A stretch of DNA of 64,000 bases from Evansella alkalicola (GCF_019042735.1 NZ_JAHQCR010000051.1:53731-117730), one strand, 5' to 3'. Positions 26,001 through 35,521 are shown, counted from the first letter of the stretch. Made by a program: numbers and translations. The notes: generated by a model from the letters alone, not told the origin.

Positions 26001-26885
26001 ATGATGATTAGCAAACTTGATTTGTATAGAATATTTTTGACAGTAGAAAAAAATCAAAGTTTTTCTAAAGCAGCAAAAAGTCTTTACATGACTCAGCCAG
26101 CTGTAAGTCAAGCCATTATGCAGCTAGAAAAAGAACTAGATACACGACTATTTAACCGAACTCCTAAAGGGGTAACCTTAACGGATGAAGGCAGTCTTCT
26201 GTATGAGTATGTTCACTCGGCCATTAATTTACTCAGCACAGGGGAAGAGAAGATATTGGAATTTAAGAATTTAACTACTGGTGAGTTAAAAATTGGTGTT
26301 GGTGACACTATTTCTAAGTACTTTCTACTACCTTTTTTAGAAAAGTTTTATAAAAACTATCCAAATATTAAATTTAAAATTGTTAATGGAACTACGATAG
26401 AGTTATGTGCCTTATTAAAGTCTGGTGAAGTGGATATCGCAGTATGTAATTTACCGGTCATGGATCAAGCGTTGGAAGTAATTCCAAGCAGAGCAGTCCA
26501 CGATGTGTTTGTTTGTGGGGAAAAATATAAGCGGATTCTATCCAAGCCAGTGAGTTTTCAAGAATTGATGAAAATGCCATTAATTTTTCTTGAGCCTAAT
26601 TCCAATTCAAGAAGGTATGTAGAGGACTTCCTCTTAACGAAAGGCATTAAACTTTCTCCAGAGTTTGAAATAGGTTCCTATGACTTACTACTAGAGTTTG
26701 CAAAAATTAATTTAGGAATCGCATGTGTGATCAAAGAATTCTCCCAGGATTATTTAAACAATGGATTAGTGTATGAAGTGCCATTGCTCGAAGCAATACC
26801 AGAAAGGCACATAGGTGTCTGCTACTTGAAAACTGTCCCCCTATCTCCTGCATCAACCAAATTTGTAGAAATTATAGTGAAGTAA
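26001..26885 (+). CDS. LysR family transcriptional regulator
   Basis: The N-terminal winged helix-turn-helix (FSKAAKSLYMTQPAVSQAIMQLEKEL) is followed by the periplasmic-binding-like effector domain with LKIGVGDTISKYFLLPFLEKF. ATG 26001 has AAGGAG at spacing 7, so it is preferred over the earlier ATG 25977. It has about 294 residues, a usual length. Divergent from the CofE-like gene, its likely target. Confidence 0.92.
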   Translation: MMISKLDLYRIFLTVEKNQSFSKAAKSLYMTQPAVSQAIMQLEKELDTRLFNRTPKGVTLTDEGSLLYEYVHSAINLLSTGEEKILEFKNLTTGELKIGVGDTISKYFLLPFLEKFYKNYPNIKFKIVNGTTIELCALLKSGEVDIAVCNLPVMDQALEVIPSRAVHDVFVCGEKYKRILSKPVSFQELMKMPLIFLEPNSNSRRYVEDFLLTKGIKLSPEFEIGSYDLLLEFAKINLGIACVIKEFSQDYLNNGLVYEVPLLEAIPERHIGVCYLKTVPLSPASTKFVEIIVK

Positions 26886-27005
26886 AGTGTATTTTGGTGT
26901 GGATTTTATCCCGTGAGAGAAGTGAATGGGTTTTTATGTTAAACTAAACACTATAAATAAACAGAATAAACTGACTTTTTTAGGGGCGAGTGGTGGATTT
27001 CTATA

Positions 27006-27212
27006 TTGTTATTTGGAATGGTCCATCTTGCAATAGCTAATTATGTTCCAAACATGGGAGGGGTGAGCACCCCACCAGGGAAATTCGGAACTGTTCGTGC
27101 TGATACAATGGTTAACGTACCTTACTTTTTGAGTATTATTCTTATGATATTCGTATTGATACTCTTATTTTTAAAAGAATTAAAGGCTTTATTAAACAAG
27201 CTATACAGTTAA
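27006..27212 (+). CDS. Small hypothetical membrane protein or gene remnant
   Basis: A 68-codon frame from TTG 27006 encodes a hydrophobic N-terminal segment, the polar block PNMGGVSTPPGKFGTVRAD, and a C-terminal helix (PYFLSIILMIFVLILLF, followed by KELK). The pattern looks protein-like, but there is no clear ribosome binding site and the frame continues upstream to a stop at 26967 without an ATG. It may be the 3' end of a degraded gene. Family unknown. Confidence 0.35.
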   Translation: MLFGMVHLAIANYVPNMGGVSTPPGKFGTVRADTMVNVPYFLSIILMIFVLILLFLKELKALLNKLYS

Positions 27213-27267
27213 TTTGTTAAGTAGAAGAATAAGATGTTGCACGCGCCCTGTGATGATGTGGACTAAG

Positions 27268-27975
27268 TTACCAAGCCTTTGGTTCGTAATTAAGGTCCTT
27301 AAATAATTGATTGCGTTCCTTCTTTGTTAAATCTCTCCATTGTCCTGGAGCAAGATTTCCTAAATGAATATTCATAATCCGAGTTCTTTGTAAGCGAAGT
27401 ACTTGATAGTCGAACACAGCACACATTCGGCGAATTTGTCGGTTTAATCCTTGTCTTAAAATAATTTTAAATACGTATTTAGATAGCTTTTCTACTTCAC
27501 ATGGAAGGGTTTTTGTTCCTAGTATTTCAACGCCTTGTGACATTCCCTTAAGGAATTCAGCCGTCACAGGCTTGTCTACAGTAACGATGTATTCCTTTTC
27601 ATGCTTATTTTCTGCACGCAATATTTCATTAACGATGTCCCCATCATTCGTCATAAGTATCAAGCCATCAGAATCCTTATCAAGCCGGCCAATATGAAAG
27701 ATTCTCTGTGGGTGGTTCACCAAATCAACGACATTTCCTTTTACTTTCTTTTCCGTTGTACTTGTAATGCCAACTGGTTTATTTAATGCGATATAGACAA
27801 GATCCCTTGCTACTCGTATAAGTTCCCCATTCACATATACTTCATCCCCAGGTTCAACCTGACTCCCAATTTCAGCGCGTTTCCCATTAATGGTAACTTT
27901 TCCTTCTTCTATTAATTTGTCTGCACCACGACGTGAAGTTTTCCCTGATGAGCTAATAAATTTATTAATTCGCAT
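27268..27975 (-). CDS. rluF: 23S rRNA pseudouridine synthase, RluF/RsuA type
   Basis: The enzyme converts uridine to pseudouridine in 23S rRNA (U2604 in the E. coli RluF case). An N-terminal S4 RNA-binding domain (MRINKFISSSGKTSRRGADKL) precedes the catalytic domain with GRLDKDSDG, where Asp99 is the nucleophile, and GLNRQIRRMC near residue 177. The 235-residue length fits. It is monocistronic. RluF versus a closely related RluB/RsuA-type site cannot be fully separated by eye. Confidence 0.88.
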   Translation of the reverse strand: MRINKFISSSGKTSRRGADKLIEEGKVTINGKRAEIGSQVEPGDEVYVNGELIRVARDLVYIALNKPVGITSTTEKKVKGNVVDLVNHPQRIFHIGRLDKDSDGLILMTNDGDIVNEILRAENKHEKEYIVTVDKPVTAEFLKGMSQGVEILGTKTLPCEVEKLSKYVFKIILRQGLNRQIRRMCAVFDYQVLRLQRTRIMNIHLGNLAPGQWRDLTKKERNQLFKDLNYEPKAW

Positions 27976-28195
27976 ATGATCACTATCCTTAGTTCTTTTA
28001 TGGTAACTATATACTACATGAATTTTTTGGTGGATTCAAAATCTAACTGCGCTGTGGTCCATCTTACAGCTTACAATAGGCGCTGTTAGTACGCGTATTT
28101 GATTTTTGATTTGATTTGTAGAATGGGCAAGCTTGAAAGCTACGATGAACAAGAACTAGTCCCCTTTATGTAAAAAACTGTTTGAAGCATGGTAA

Positions 28196-29030
28196 TAACG
28201 ACTGTTTTTAAGTTTGGGCGGAGAAAACGGTCGATAAAGAGGGTTCATACCGACAGTTTAGGAGTTTTGTCAAAGCAAACGGTCGATAAAGGGAGTTGAT
28301 ACTGACCGTTTAGAAGTTTTGTCAAAGTAAACGGTCGATAAAGGGGGTTGATACCGACCGTTTTTAATTTTGGGCAGAGAAAACAGTCGATAAAGCGAGT
28401 TCATACCGACAGTTTAGAAGTTTTGTCAGAGAAAACGGTCGATAAAGTGGGTTCATACCGACTATTTTTAATTTTGAGCGGATAAAACAGTCGATAAAGT
28501 GGGTTCATACCGACAGTTTAGAAGTTTAAGCAGAGCAAACGGTCGATAAAGTGGGATCATACCGACCGTTTTTAAGTTTGGGCGGAGCAAACGGTCGATA
28601 AAGCAGGTTCATACCGGCAGATTAGAAGTTTTATCAGATCAAACGGTCGATAAAGGGGGTTTATACCGACAGTTTAGAAGTTTTGTCAAAGCAAACGGTC
28701 GATAAAGCAGATTCATACCGACCGTTTAGAAGTTTTATCAAAGTAAACGGTCGATAAAGCAGGTTCATACCGACCGTTTAGAAGCTTAAGCAGAGCAAAC
28801 AGTCGATAAAGAGGGTTCATACCGACCGTTTAGAAGTTTGGGCGGAGCAAACGGTCGATAAAGGGAGTTGATACCGACCGTTTAGAAGTTTTATCAAAGC
28901 AAACGGTCGATAAAGCAGGTTCATACCGACAGTTTAGAAGTTTAAGCAGAGCAAACGGTCGATAAAGGGAGTTGATACCGACAGTTTAGAAGTTTAAGCA
29001 GAGCAAACGGTCGATAAAGCGGGTTCGAAC
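28196..29030. repeat. Array 3: 52-bp tandem inverted-repeat units, 15 or more copies
   Basis: The boundary TACCG (once TACTG) recurs at 28248 and every 52 bp to 28976, fifteen positions without an indel. The typical unit reads ACCGACCGTTT, about 17 bases, AAACGGTCGATAAAG. Left arms are CGACCG or CGACAG while right arms are mostly CGGTCG, sometimes CAGTCG. The arms vary independently rather than in step. It lies between the 5' side of rluF and the 3' side of ahpF. Bases 27976-28195 and 29031-29160 contain no gene I can support. Confidence 0.95.
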
Positions 29031-29159
29031 AAAAACAAGTTTTAATTACCTTATCCACGAGTTTTAAAAAAATGAGAGCTTTTAAAACAAAACAAATATT
29101 AGCTTTTTTACAAAACACCACTTCATACAGCAACACCACTAAAAAATACCCCAAACAAA

Positions 29160-29195
29160 AAAACACAAAACCGAGAATCCTTCCCCGGTTTTGTG
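29160..29195 (-). terminator. Terminator of the ahpCF operon
   Basis: On the reverse strand CACAAAACCG (29186-29195) pairs with CGGTTTTGTG (29164-29173) and runs into TTTTTTTG. It lies about 50 bp after the ahpF stop. Confidence 0.88.
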
Positions 29196-29248
29196 CTGAA
29201 TATTATGCAAGTCGCCATGCCTATGCTTTTCACATGCTATTGCTATGC

Positions 29249-30805
29249 CTATTTCGCAGCTACTGTTTCTTCTGTTGTGTGGCGAATGAGATAGTCGAAT
29301 GCACCTAGTGAAGCTGTAGCTCCAGATCCCATAGAAATAATGATTTGTTTATATGCACTATTTGTACAGTCTCCAGCAGCGAATACTCCAGGAACATCTG
29401 TCGCACCGTGGGAATCAACTACAATTTCACCGAAGCGGTTACGCTCGATTACACCGTCTAACCATTCAGTATTTGGTACTAGACCAATTTGAACGAATAC
29501 ACCAGCTAGTTTAACATGGTGTTCCTCTTTTGTTTCACGATCGATGTAAGTAATACCGTTTACTTTGTCATCGCCTGTGATTTCTTTTGTTTGTGCATTT
29601 TTAACGACAGTAACGTTTGGTAAGCTGTATAAACGATCTTGAAGGACTTCATCAGCCTTCAATTCAGGCATGAACTCAAGCACTGTTACGTGATTCACAA
29701 TTCCTGCCAGATCAATAGCAGCTTCAATACCAGAGTTACCGCCACCAATTACTGCAACATCTCTTCCTTCGAATAAAGGACCATCACAGTGTGGGCAGTA
29801 TGCTACACCTTTATTTTTGAACTCTTGTTCACCAGGAACACCGACATTACGCCAGCGAGCACCTGTTGAGATAATGACACTCTTACTTTTTAGCAAAGCG
29901 CCGTTTTCAAGTTCAATTTCAACATAATCCTTTTTCTCAAGACGCTTAGCACGTTGAAGATTCATGACATCAATATCATACTCTTTTACATGCTCTTCAA
30001 GGCTTGCAGCTAACTTAGGACCTTCAGTGTACTTTTGGCTAATAAAGTTTTCGATGCTTAAAGTGTCCATAATTTGGCCACCGAAGCGTTCAGCGACAAT
30101 CCCTGTTCTGATCCCTTTACGTGCTGCATAAATTGCTGCACTGGCACCAGCAGGACCACCTCCTACTACTAAAACATCGAATGGATCCTTTTCAGAAAGC
30201 TCTGATGCATCTGCTCCACCAGAAATTTCAGCTAAGATTTCTTCAAGAGTTTTTCTTCCACTACTAAACGGCTCTCCGTTTAAAAACACAGTTGGAACAG
30301 CCATCACGTCTTTAGCTTCGACTTCCTCTTTAAATGCACCACCATCAATCATCGTATGGGAAATGCCAGGGTTCACAACACTCATTAAGTTCAGAGCTTG
30401 TACAACGTCTGGACAGTTATGACAGCTTAAGCTGATATACGATTCAAAATGGTAGTTGCCTTCAATGCTTTTAATCTGATCGATCACACTTTGCTCCACT
30501 TTTGGAGGTCTACCACTTACTTGTAAAAGTGCCAAAACTAGTGATGTAAATTCGTGTCCTAAAGGAATTCCAGCGAAAGTTACACCAGTATCTTCCCCAA
30601 TACGATTTACGCTAAAGCTAGGTGTTCTCTCGAGATTTGCTTTCTCAAAAGAAATTTTTGAAGACATGGAAGCAAGCTCATTCACAAGCTCAAGCATGTC
30701 TTGTGAAACTTTATCTTCACCAACACTTACTTTAAGAAGGATTTCCCCTTCCATAAGTTGCAAGTATTGATCCAATTGTGCTTTTATCTCTTTATCAAGT
30801 ACCAT
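29249..30805 (-). CDS. ahpF: Alkyl hydroperoxide reductase subunit F
   Basis: AhpF passes electrons from NADH to AhpC. The 518-residue protein has an N-terminal double thioredoxin fold with the redox pair C128-x-x-C131 (SCHNCPD), FAD motif GGGPAG at 215-220, the second redox pair C337-x-x-C340 (YCPHCDGP), and NADH motif GGGNSG at 354-359. All catalytic cysteines are present. It follows ahpC by 12 bp in the same operon. Confidence 0.97.
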   Translation of the reverse strand: MVLDKEIKAQLDQYLQLMEGEILLKVSVGEDKVSQDMLELVNELASMSSKISFEKANLERTPSFSVNRIGEDTGVTFAGIPLGHEFTSLVLALLQVSGRPPKVEQSVIDQIKSIEGNYHFESYISLSCHNCPDVVQALNLMSVVNPGISHTMIDGGAFKEEVEAKDVMAVPTVFLNGEPFSSGRKTLEEILAEISGGADASELSEKDPFDVLVVGGGPAGASAAIYAARKGIRTGIVAERFGGQIMDTLSIENFISQKYTEGPKLAASLEEHVKEYDIDVMNLQRAKRLEKKDYVEIELENGALLKSKSVIISTGARWRNVGVPGEQEFKNKGVAYCPHCDGPLFEGRDVAVIGGGNSGIEAAIDLAGIVNHVTVLEFMPELKADEVLQDRLYSLPNVTVVKNAQTKEITGDDKVNGITYIDRETKEEHHVKLAGVFVQIGLVPNTEWLDGVIERNRFGEIVVDSHGATDVPGVFAAGDCTNSAYKQIIISMGSGATASLGAFDYLIRHTTEETVAAK

Positions 30806-30817
30806 TTAACGCACTCC

Positions 30818-31381
30818 TTAGATTTTACCTACTAGATCTAGGCTTGGCTTAAGTGTTTCTCCGCCTTCTTCCCATTTAGCTGGGCAAACTTCACCTGGAT
30901 TGTTACGTACATATTGTGCAGCTTTAATTTTGTTTACTAATGTACTTGCATCACGGCCAATGCCTCCTGCATTAATTTCAGCAGCTTGTACTACACCATC
31001 TGGATCGATAATGAATGTACCGCGATCAGCAAGACCAGACTCTTCATCTAAAACATCGAAGTTACGTGTTAGTGTTTGTGATGGGTCACCGATCATTGCA
31101 TAAGTAATTTTTCCAATTGTTTCTGAGCTGTCGTGCCAGCCTTTATGTGTGAAATGAGTATCAGTAGATGCAGAGTAAACTTCTACACCAAGCTCTTTTA
31201 AAGTTGCATACTCATTTTGTAGATCTTCAAGTTCTGTAGGACATACGAAAGTGAAGTCAGCAGGATAGAAGCAAAGAACGCTCCATTGACCTTTAAAGCT
31301 TTCTTCAGAAACCTCGATAAACTCTCCATTTTTGAATGCTTGTGCTTTGAATGGTTGTACTTCAGTACCAATGATTGACAT
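30818..31381 (-). CDS. ahpC: Alkyl hydroperoxide reductase subunit C (peroxiredoxin)
   Basis: This is the typical 2-Cys peroxiredoxin that reduces peroxides. Peroxidatic Cys47 is in DFTFVCPTE and resolving Cys166 in EVCPAKW, matching the family numbering. The start is ATG 31381 (MSIIGTEV) with an AGGAGGAG-type site upstream; the longer frame to 31438 adds an unlikely N-terminus. The protein has 187 residues. First gene of the ahpCF operon, with a PerR-type box at its promoter. Confidence 0.97.
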   Translation of the reverse strand: MSIIGTEVQPFKAQAFKNGEFIEVSEESFKGQWSVLCFYPADFTFVCPTELEDLQNEYATLKELGVEVYSASTDTHFTHKGWHDSSETIGKITYAMIGDPSQTLTRNFDVLDEESGLADRGTFIIDPDGVVQAAEINAGGIGRDASTLVNKIKAAQYVRNNPGEVCPAKWEEGGETLKPSLDLVGKI

Positions 31382-31456
31382 AATAAAACTCCTCCTAAAA
31401 TAATGTTCTTTTATGAAATACCTTTTCAGTATAAGCAAAAACTGAAAAGTTATTTA

Positions 31457-31510
31457 TGATAATAATTCTAATTCGATACTCATTATCGTATAGTGTCGAT
31501 TCTTTGTCAA
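31457..31510 (-). promoter_or_regulatory. ahpC promoter with PerR box
   Basis: On the reverse strand TTGACA (31505-31510) and GATAAT (31482-31487) are 17 bp apart. Just downstream, TTAGAATTATTATCA (31457-31471) matches the PerR/Fur-type box TTATAATNATTATAA at all but two positions. PerR repression relieved by peroxide is the expected control. The forward-strand stretch to 31761 shows no gene. Confidence 0.75.
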
Positions 31511-31839
31511 GAGAAACGAATTGTGTCGCTAATGTGAAAAGGTTTACATTGAATTTAGAGTATTTTAGCCACTTAATAACGTTTGAATTGTTTGCTGTTA
31601 CCATTGTTGCCTGTTTTACAAAGAAAAAAACATATATTCTAAGTATTTTCATTTCTCAATTGACTTTTCATATTCTCAACAACAGATCCGCAACATGATT
31701 TGAATTGAGGGACTTGTTAAAACAGTTACAATATTTTTTTCCGTTATATGCTTTTTTAAGATATAATATAAGGATGTAAACGGTTAATTAAATCGTACAG
31801 AAATGTATGAAATTAGTTTGAGAAGAAAGGTTGGAAACT

Positions 31840-33453
31840 ATGTTACGTTTAACGAAAGAAGGCATAACCAAAGATACAGCTGCTTGGGAAAAAGCAGGGG
31901 TTGAGCTACCACAGTTTAATGTAGAAGAAGTTCAACAAAATACAAAGGAAAACCCTGAATGGGTACATTTTGGTGCTGGTAATATCTTTAGGGGGTTCGT
32001 AGCAAATGCACATCAAAAGTTACTGAATGAAAAACATGCTAACACTGGTATCGTTGCTGCTGAAACTTTTGATTTTGAAATGATTGACAAGGTGTATGAG
32101 CCTTATGATAATTTAACATTGCTAGTTACAATGAAAGCGAATGGCGAATTTGAAAAAACGGTAGTAAACAGTATTGTAGAAGGGATTACAGCTGACCAAA
32201 ACCGTCCAGCACATGTTAATCGCCTAGTAGAGATCTTTGAAAATCCTAGTCTTCAAATGGCAAGCTTTACAATTACTGAAAAAGGGTATTCTTTAACAGA
32301 CCCAACAGGCAAATACTTAGGAATCGTAGAAAAGGATATTGAAAATGGACCAGAAAGTCCAATTCATGCCATGAGTGTTGTGACAGGTCTCGCTTATCGC
32401 AGATATAAAAAAGGACAATATCCAATGACATTTGTGAGCATGGATAACTGTTCACATAATGGAGATATCCTTAAAAAATCCGTGTTAACAATGGCGAAGG
32501 AATGGCAGAAACAAGGATTTGTTGAAGAAGGCTTTGTTTCATATCTAGAGGATGAAAGTAAGATTACTTTCCCATTATCTATGATTGATAAAATCACACC
32601 TCGCCCTTCTGAGACGGTCAAAAAATCCTTGGAAGAACTAGGCATTGAGGATATGGAAGTCATCGTTACTTCTAAAAACACATATACAGCACCGTTTGTA
32701 AACGCTGAGGTGAGTGAATACCTCGTTATTGAGGACAAGTTTACAAATGGAAAACCAGCTCTAGATAAAGCAGGAATCATTTTTACAGATAGAGACACTG
32801 TTAATAACATTGAAACAATGAAAGTAACAACTTGTCTAAACCCACTTCACACTGCTCTGGCAGTATCTGGTTGCCTACTTGGATACACGCTGATAGCAGA
32901 TGAGATGAAGGACCCAACCTTAAAGAAACTCGTTGAAAAAATCGGTTATGATGAGGGTCTTGAGGTAGTAGTTGATCCAGGTATTATTAACCCGAAAGAA
33001 TTTTTAGACGAAGTAGTAAACGAGCGCTTTGCTAACCCATACATTCCAGATGCACCACAGCGAATTGCTACTGACACTTCACAAAAAGTAGGAATCCGTT
33101 TCGGGGAGACAATTAAATCTTATGTGAAGCGTGAAGATTTAAACCCAGAATCATTAACTGCGATTCCATTGGCGATTGCCACTTGGTGCCGATATCTTCT
33201 AGGTGTGGACGATGAAGGAAATGAATTCACATTGAGCCCAGACCCATTACTTGAGACTTTACAAGCTTCTTTAGAAGGGGTAAAACTAGGAGATACAAGT
33301 TCGAACGTGAAAGATATCTTATCTAGAGAGTCTATTTTCGGTGGAGTGAACCTTTACGAAATCGGCTTGGGTGAAAAAATTGAAGGCATGTTCTACGAAA
33401 TGCTTGCGGGCCCAGGTGCAGTACGTAAAACACTCGAAAAGTACGTAGGCTAA
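31840..33453 (+). CDS. Mannitol dehydrogenase-family oxidoreductase, probable fructuronate reductase (D-mannonate oxidoreductase)
   Basis: The 537-residue NAD(P)-dependent enzyme has an N-terminal Rossmann-like part (VHFGAGNIFRGFVA) and the family catalytic region MKVTTCLNPLHTALAVSG, with Lys, Asn and His in the expected order. The long form with the TCLN-PLH motif is found in uronate-degrading enzymes, so fructuronate reductase is favoured, which would fit glucuronic acid released by the GH115 enzyme. Mannitol or tagaturonate reduction cannot be excluded. ATG 31840 has AAAGG at spacing 9. Upstream are TATAAT (31762-31767) and a weak cre-like TGTAAACGGTTAAT (31775-31788). Confidence 0.85.
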   Translation: MLRLTKEGITKDTAAWEKAGVELPQFNVEEVQQNTKENPEWVHFGAGNIFRGFVANAHQKLLNEKHANTGIVAAETFDFEMIDKVYEPYDNLTLLVTMKANGEFEKTVVNSIVEGITADQNRPAHVNRLVEIFENPSLQMASFTITEKGYSLTDPTGKYLGIVEKDIENGPESPIHAMSVVTGLAYRRYKKGQYPMTFVSMDNCSHNGDILKKSVLTMAKEWQKQGFVEEGFVSYLEDESKITFPLSMIDKITPRPSETVKKSLEELGIEDMEVIVTSKNTYTAPFVNAEVSEYLVIEDKFTNGKPALDKAGIIFTDRDTVNNIETMKVTTCLNPLHTALAVSGCLLGYTLIADEMKDPTLKKLVEKIGYDEGLEVVVDPGIINPKEFLDEVVNERFANPYIPDAPQRIATDTSQKVGIRFGETIKSYVKREDLNPESLTAIPLAIATWCRYLLGVDDEGNEFTLSPDPLLETLQASLEGVKLGDTSSNVKDILSRESIFGGVNLYEIGLGEKIEGMFYEMLAGPGAVRKTLEKYVG

Positions 33454-33466
33454 AACTATAAATAAG

Positions 33467-33516
33467 AGGCTAGGACAAAAGCAGTTCAATGTCCTAGCCT
33501 ATTCTATTCGTTTTTT
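33467..33516. terminator. Terminator shared by convergent genes
   Basis: AGGCTAGGACA pairs with TGTCCTAGCCT (33490-33500), followed by ATTCTATTCGTTTTTT. The right arm contains the stop codon of the short reverse-strand frame at 33499-33639. Confidence 0.8.
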
Positions 33517-33639
33517 AGCCTTTGTTATTGTACGAAAAACAAGTTCATAAAAATGAACATTTTCTGCAAAATGCGGAGGAACACCTTTATATTTACTTAC
33601 ACGTGTAGGCGTTGTAGCTAACCGTTCCTTCGCTTCCAT
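33499..33639 (-). CDS. Short reverse frame, possible frame-shifted C-terminus of the upstream hypothetical gene
   Basis: A 46-codon frame from ATG 33639 (MEAKERLATTPTRVSKYKG at its start) ends at TAG 33499-33501. The frame stays open upstream to about 33710 and overlaps the end of the 33674-33964 gene in the +1 frame. Its composition (PPHFAENVHFYELVFRTITKAKKR) looks like real protein. It may be a separate small coupled gene or the original C-terminus of the upstream protein after a single-base frameshift. No family is recognised. Confidence 0.4.
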   Translation of the reverse strand: MEAKERLATTPTRVSKYKGVPPHFAENVHFYELVFRTITKAKKRIE

Positions 33640-33673
33640 GGAAATATCTTTGGTAAATGTTTTATAAAACAAA

Positions 33674-33964
33674 TCAATCCAATAAAAGCGCCGAAAATCT
33701 TTTTACTGCATTATTCAATTTGTCGATTTCATCGCAAAGTTCATTGACATTTTTCTTTGTTTCTTCGATGCTGGCATTTTTTAATAACTCCCAAAGTGCG
33801 TTCGAAATTTCCTCTAGTTCTTTTTCCAATAATGAAAGAATGAATTCTTCTCCTCTTCTTATTGATCTGGTTTCATCGGAAACAAGTTCATTCAATACCA
33901 TTGTCGCTTCGTAATTTTTCTCAGCACGTGCAGACTCAAGATGAAACTCCATTTTTATTGACAC
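33674..33964 (-). CDS. Small hypothetical coiled-coil protein
   Basis: The 96-residue protein is highly charged and helical (SLLEKELEEISNALWELLKNASIEETKK), with heptad-like leucines, no signal peptide and no membrane segment. It starts at GTG 33964 with GAGGAG about 10 bases upstream; ATG 33952 is an alternative. The ending AVKRFSALLLD meets another protein-like frame in +1, so the gene may be truncated by a frameshift. Not recognised. Confidence 0.5.
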   Translation of the reverse strand: MSIKMEFHLESARAEKNYEATMVLNELVSDETRSIRRGEEFILSLLEKELEEISNALWELLKNASIEETKKNVNELCDEIDKLNNAVKRFSALLLD

Positions 33965-34008
33965 ACAGCAACGACTCCTCGTTTTAGGTCACTTATGTAT
34001 TGCCTTTT

Positions 34009-34692
34009 TTAGATTGGATTCAATTCAATCTGATTATTTTTTACTCTAAGCGAGTAATTTTTTATTTGACCCGTTCCCAACCTAGCTGTTAGAAAATTAC
34101 CTTGCATTTTTATTATCGATAAAATTTCTTCACCTACTTGTTCTTCTAGAATAACAGATATTTCCTTTTTATTTGCCGTTTCCGTTACCACTAGTTCTTC
34201 CCAATCAAAAACAATGTAATATTCACCATCTACCAAGTAAATTTTTTGCTTACCTAGTTGTTGGTCTCCATTGTTCCCGCTGATTTTTTCCACAGAAATG
34301 CCATCAGCATTTAACGTTCGAATAATAGTAAAAAAATTACCTTCTATTTCTGTATATTTTCCGAAACTCAATAAACTTTCATTTGGATAATACTGATAAT
34401 AATCATTGAATATATGTCCATACTCGTCGTCTATTTTCGAATCTGCATAAATAATAGATGTCGCAAGCAATACAGCAGTAACTACCGAAGTACTTTTTTT
34501 GATTTTCAAAACGTATTTACCAAATAAAAAGGTTACTACTATAAAAAACAACACAATACCCCAAAAATAGAAATCAGGAACGAATTGCGGTTTATTATTA
34601 TACCTAACCCAAGAAAAAAACGAATAATATATACTCACAGATAATAAAGTCATCACCGACACAAAAATAGTTCCTATTATGACTTTTTTCAT
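34009..34692 (-). CDS. Hypothetical membrane protein with extracytoplasmic domain
   Basis: The 227-residue protein has three hydrophobic segments near residues 5-26, 44-62 and 68-85, then about 140 polar residues rich in beta-prone stretches that would lie on one side of the membrane. No family is recognised. It lies downstream of an inserted repeat element. ATG 34692 has AAGGAGAG upstream. Confidence 0.6.
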   Translation of the reverse strand: MKKVIIGTIFVSVMTLLSVSIYYSFFSWVRYNNKPQFVPDFYFWGIVLFFIVVTFLFGKYVLKIKKSTSVVTAVLLATSIIYADSKIDDEYGHIFNDYYQYYPNESLLSFGKYTEIEGNFFTIIRTLNADGISVEKISGNNGDQQLGKQKIYLVDGEYYIVFDWEELVVTETANKKEISVILEEQVGEEILSIIKMQGNFLTARLGTGQIKNYSLRVKNNQIELNPI

Positions 34693-34717
34693 GTCGTTCT
34701 CTCCTTCTTTTTCAATA

Positions 34718-34897
34718 GGCTCTGTTAAACTTTGATGTTGATTTTTTTACAGATACTCGCTTTCCGCGGGCGGCTGTAAGGCTCCACGATGCTTTGCATC
34801 TGCGAGGTCTTACCCTTGCCTTTAATCCGGCTGGAGTCTCGTACCTTTCACACAAATCAATAATGTTCAAAAATCAACATTATCCTTTAACAGAGTC
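34718..34897. repeat. MITE-like element, copy 1
   Basis: The 180-bp element has imperfect terminal inverted repeats: GGCTCTGTTAAAC...ATGTTGAT at the left and ATCAACATTATCC...AACAGAGTC at the right. The core contains CTCGCTTTCCGCGGGCGGCT and a GGAGTCTCGTACCTTTCAC segment shared with copies at 39125 and 43714. It carries no gene. GC content is clearly higher than the flanks. Confidence 0.75.
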
Positions 34898-35306
34898 AAA
34901 ATTTTAGTAATTGTCTGTCTGCTATTCCGCCTCCAAATGCTATACAATATCCGTTTATATCCTTTATGGTTATCTCACTCCAATGTTCAGAATAATTAGG
35001 ACCACGGACAATCTCTATTCCGTTGGATTTAATCTCATTTACTAGTAAATCTAATCCGTCCACGTAACAATAAATATCAAAGTAATATAATTCACTGTCC
35101 ACATATGATGTACCAGGACGAATTTCCTCTTCTTTATTAGTTGGGTGAAAAATAATTGTAAGTTTGTCTCTATGAACATGGTGATGTGCTGGATTAGAGC
35201 CAATGACTTCATGTTTGAACCCAAGTTTTTTGTAAAACTCAACGGATTCTTTTACATCCTTGACTACCATAGTCGTTGCAATTCCCGTAATATTACCTTT
35301 TTCCAT
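34896..35306 (-). CDS. VOC superfamily protein (glyoxalase/bleomycin resistance-like)
   Basis: The 136-residue single-domain protein has the vicinal-oxygen-chelate pattern: TTMVVKDVKESVEFYKKLGF at the N-terminus, a HVHRDKLTIIFHP strand, and the C-terminal ITIKDINGYCIAFGGG with an acidic/aromatic metal region. It could be an antibiotic-binding protein, isomerase or lyase; the substrate is unknown. The stop codon lies at the edge of the MITE-like element, which supplies the last bases. ATG 35306 has AGGAGGAG upstream. Confidence 0.82.
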   Translation of the reverse strand: MEKGNITGIATTMVVKDVKESVEFYKKLGFKHEVIGSNPAHHHVHRDKLTIIFHPTNKEEEIRPGTSYVDSELYYFDIYCYVDGLDLLVNEIKSNGIEIVRGPNYSEHWSEITIKDINGYCIAFGGGIADRQLLKF

Positions 35307-35521
35307 AAGAACTCCTCCTCTATTACACCATTCTCCTAATATATAAATGCATGAACTCTAATTTTATTTCATTCCAAATCCCAAAAATAAAATTTTTGAT
35401 AATATTTGCTGGATCTAAATTAGCTCTTCATTTTTCCCTGTTAGTCAATTAGGTTCTTGTTTTTCGAATATTTGAAAAATTACATTCATTATTATACCAC
35501 CGTTTTCCAATTCTAGGTATA

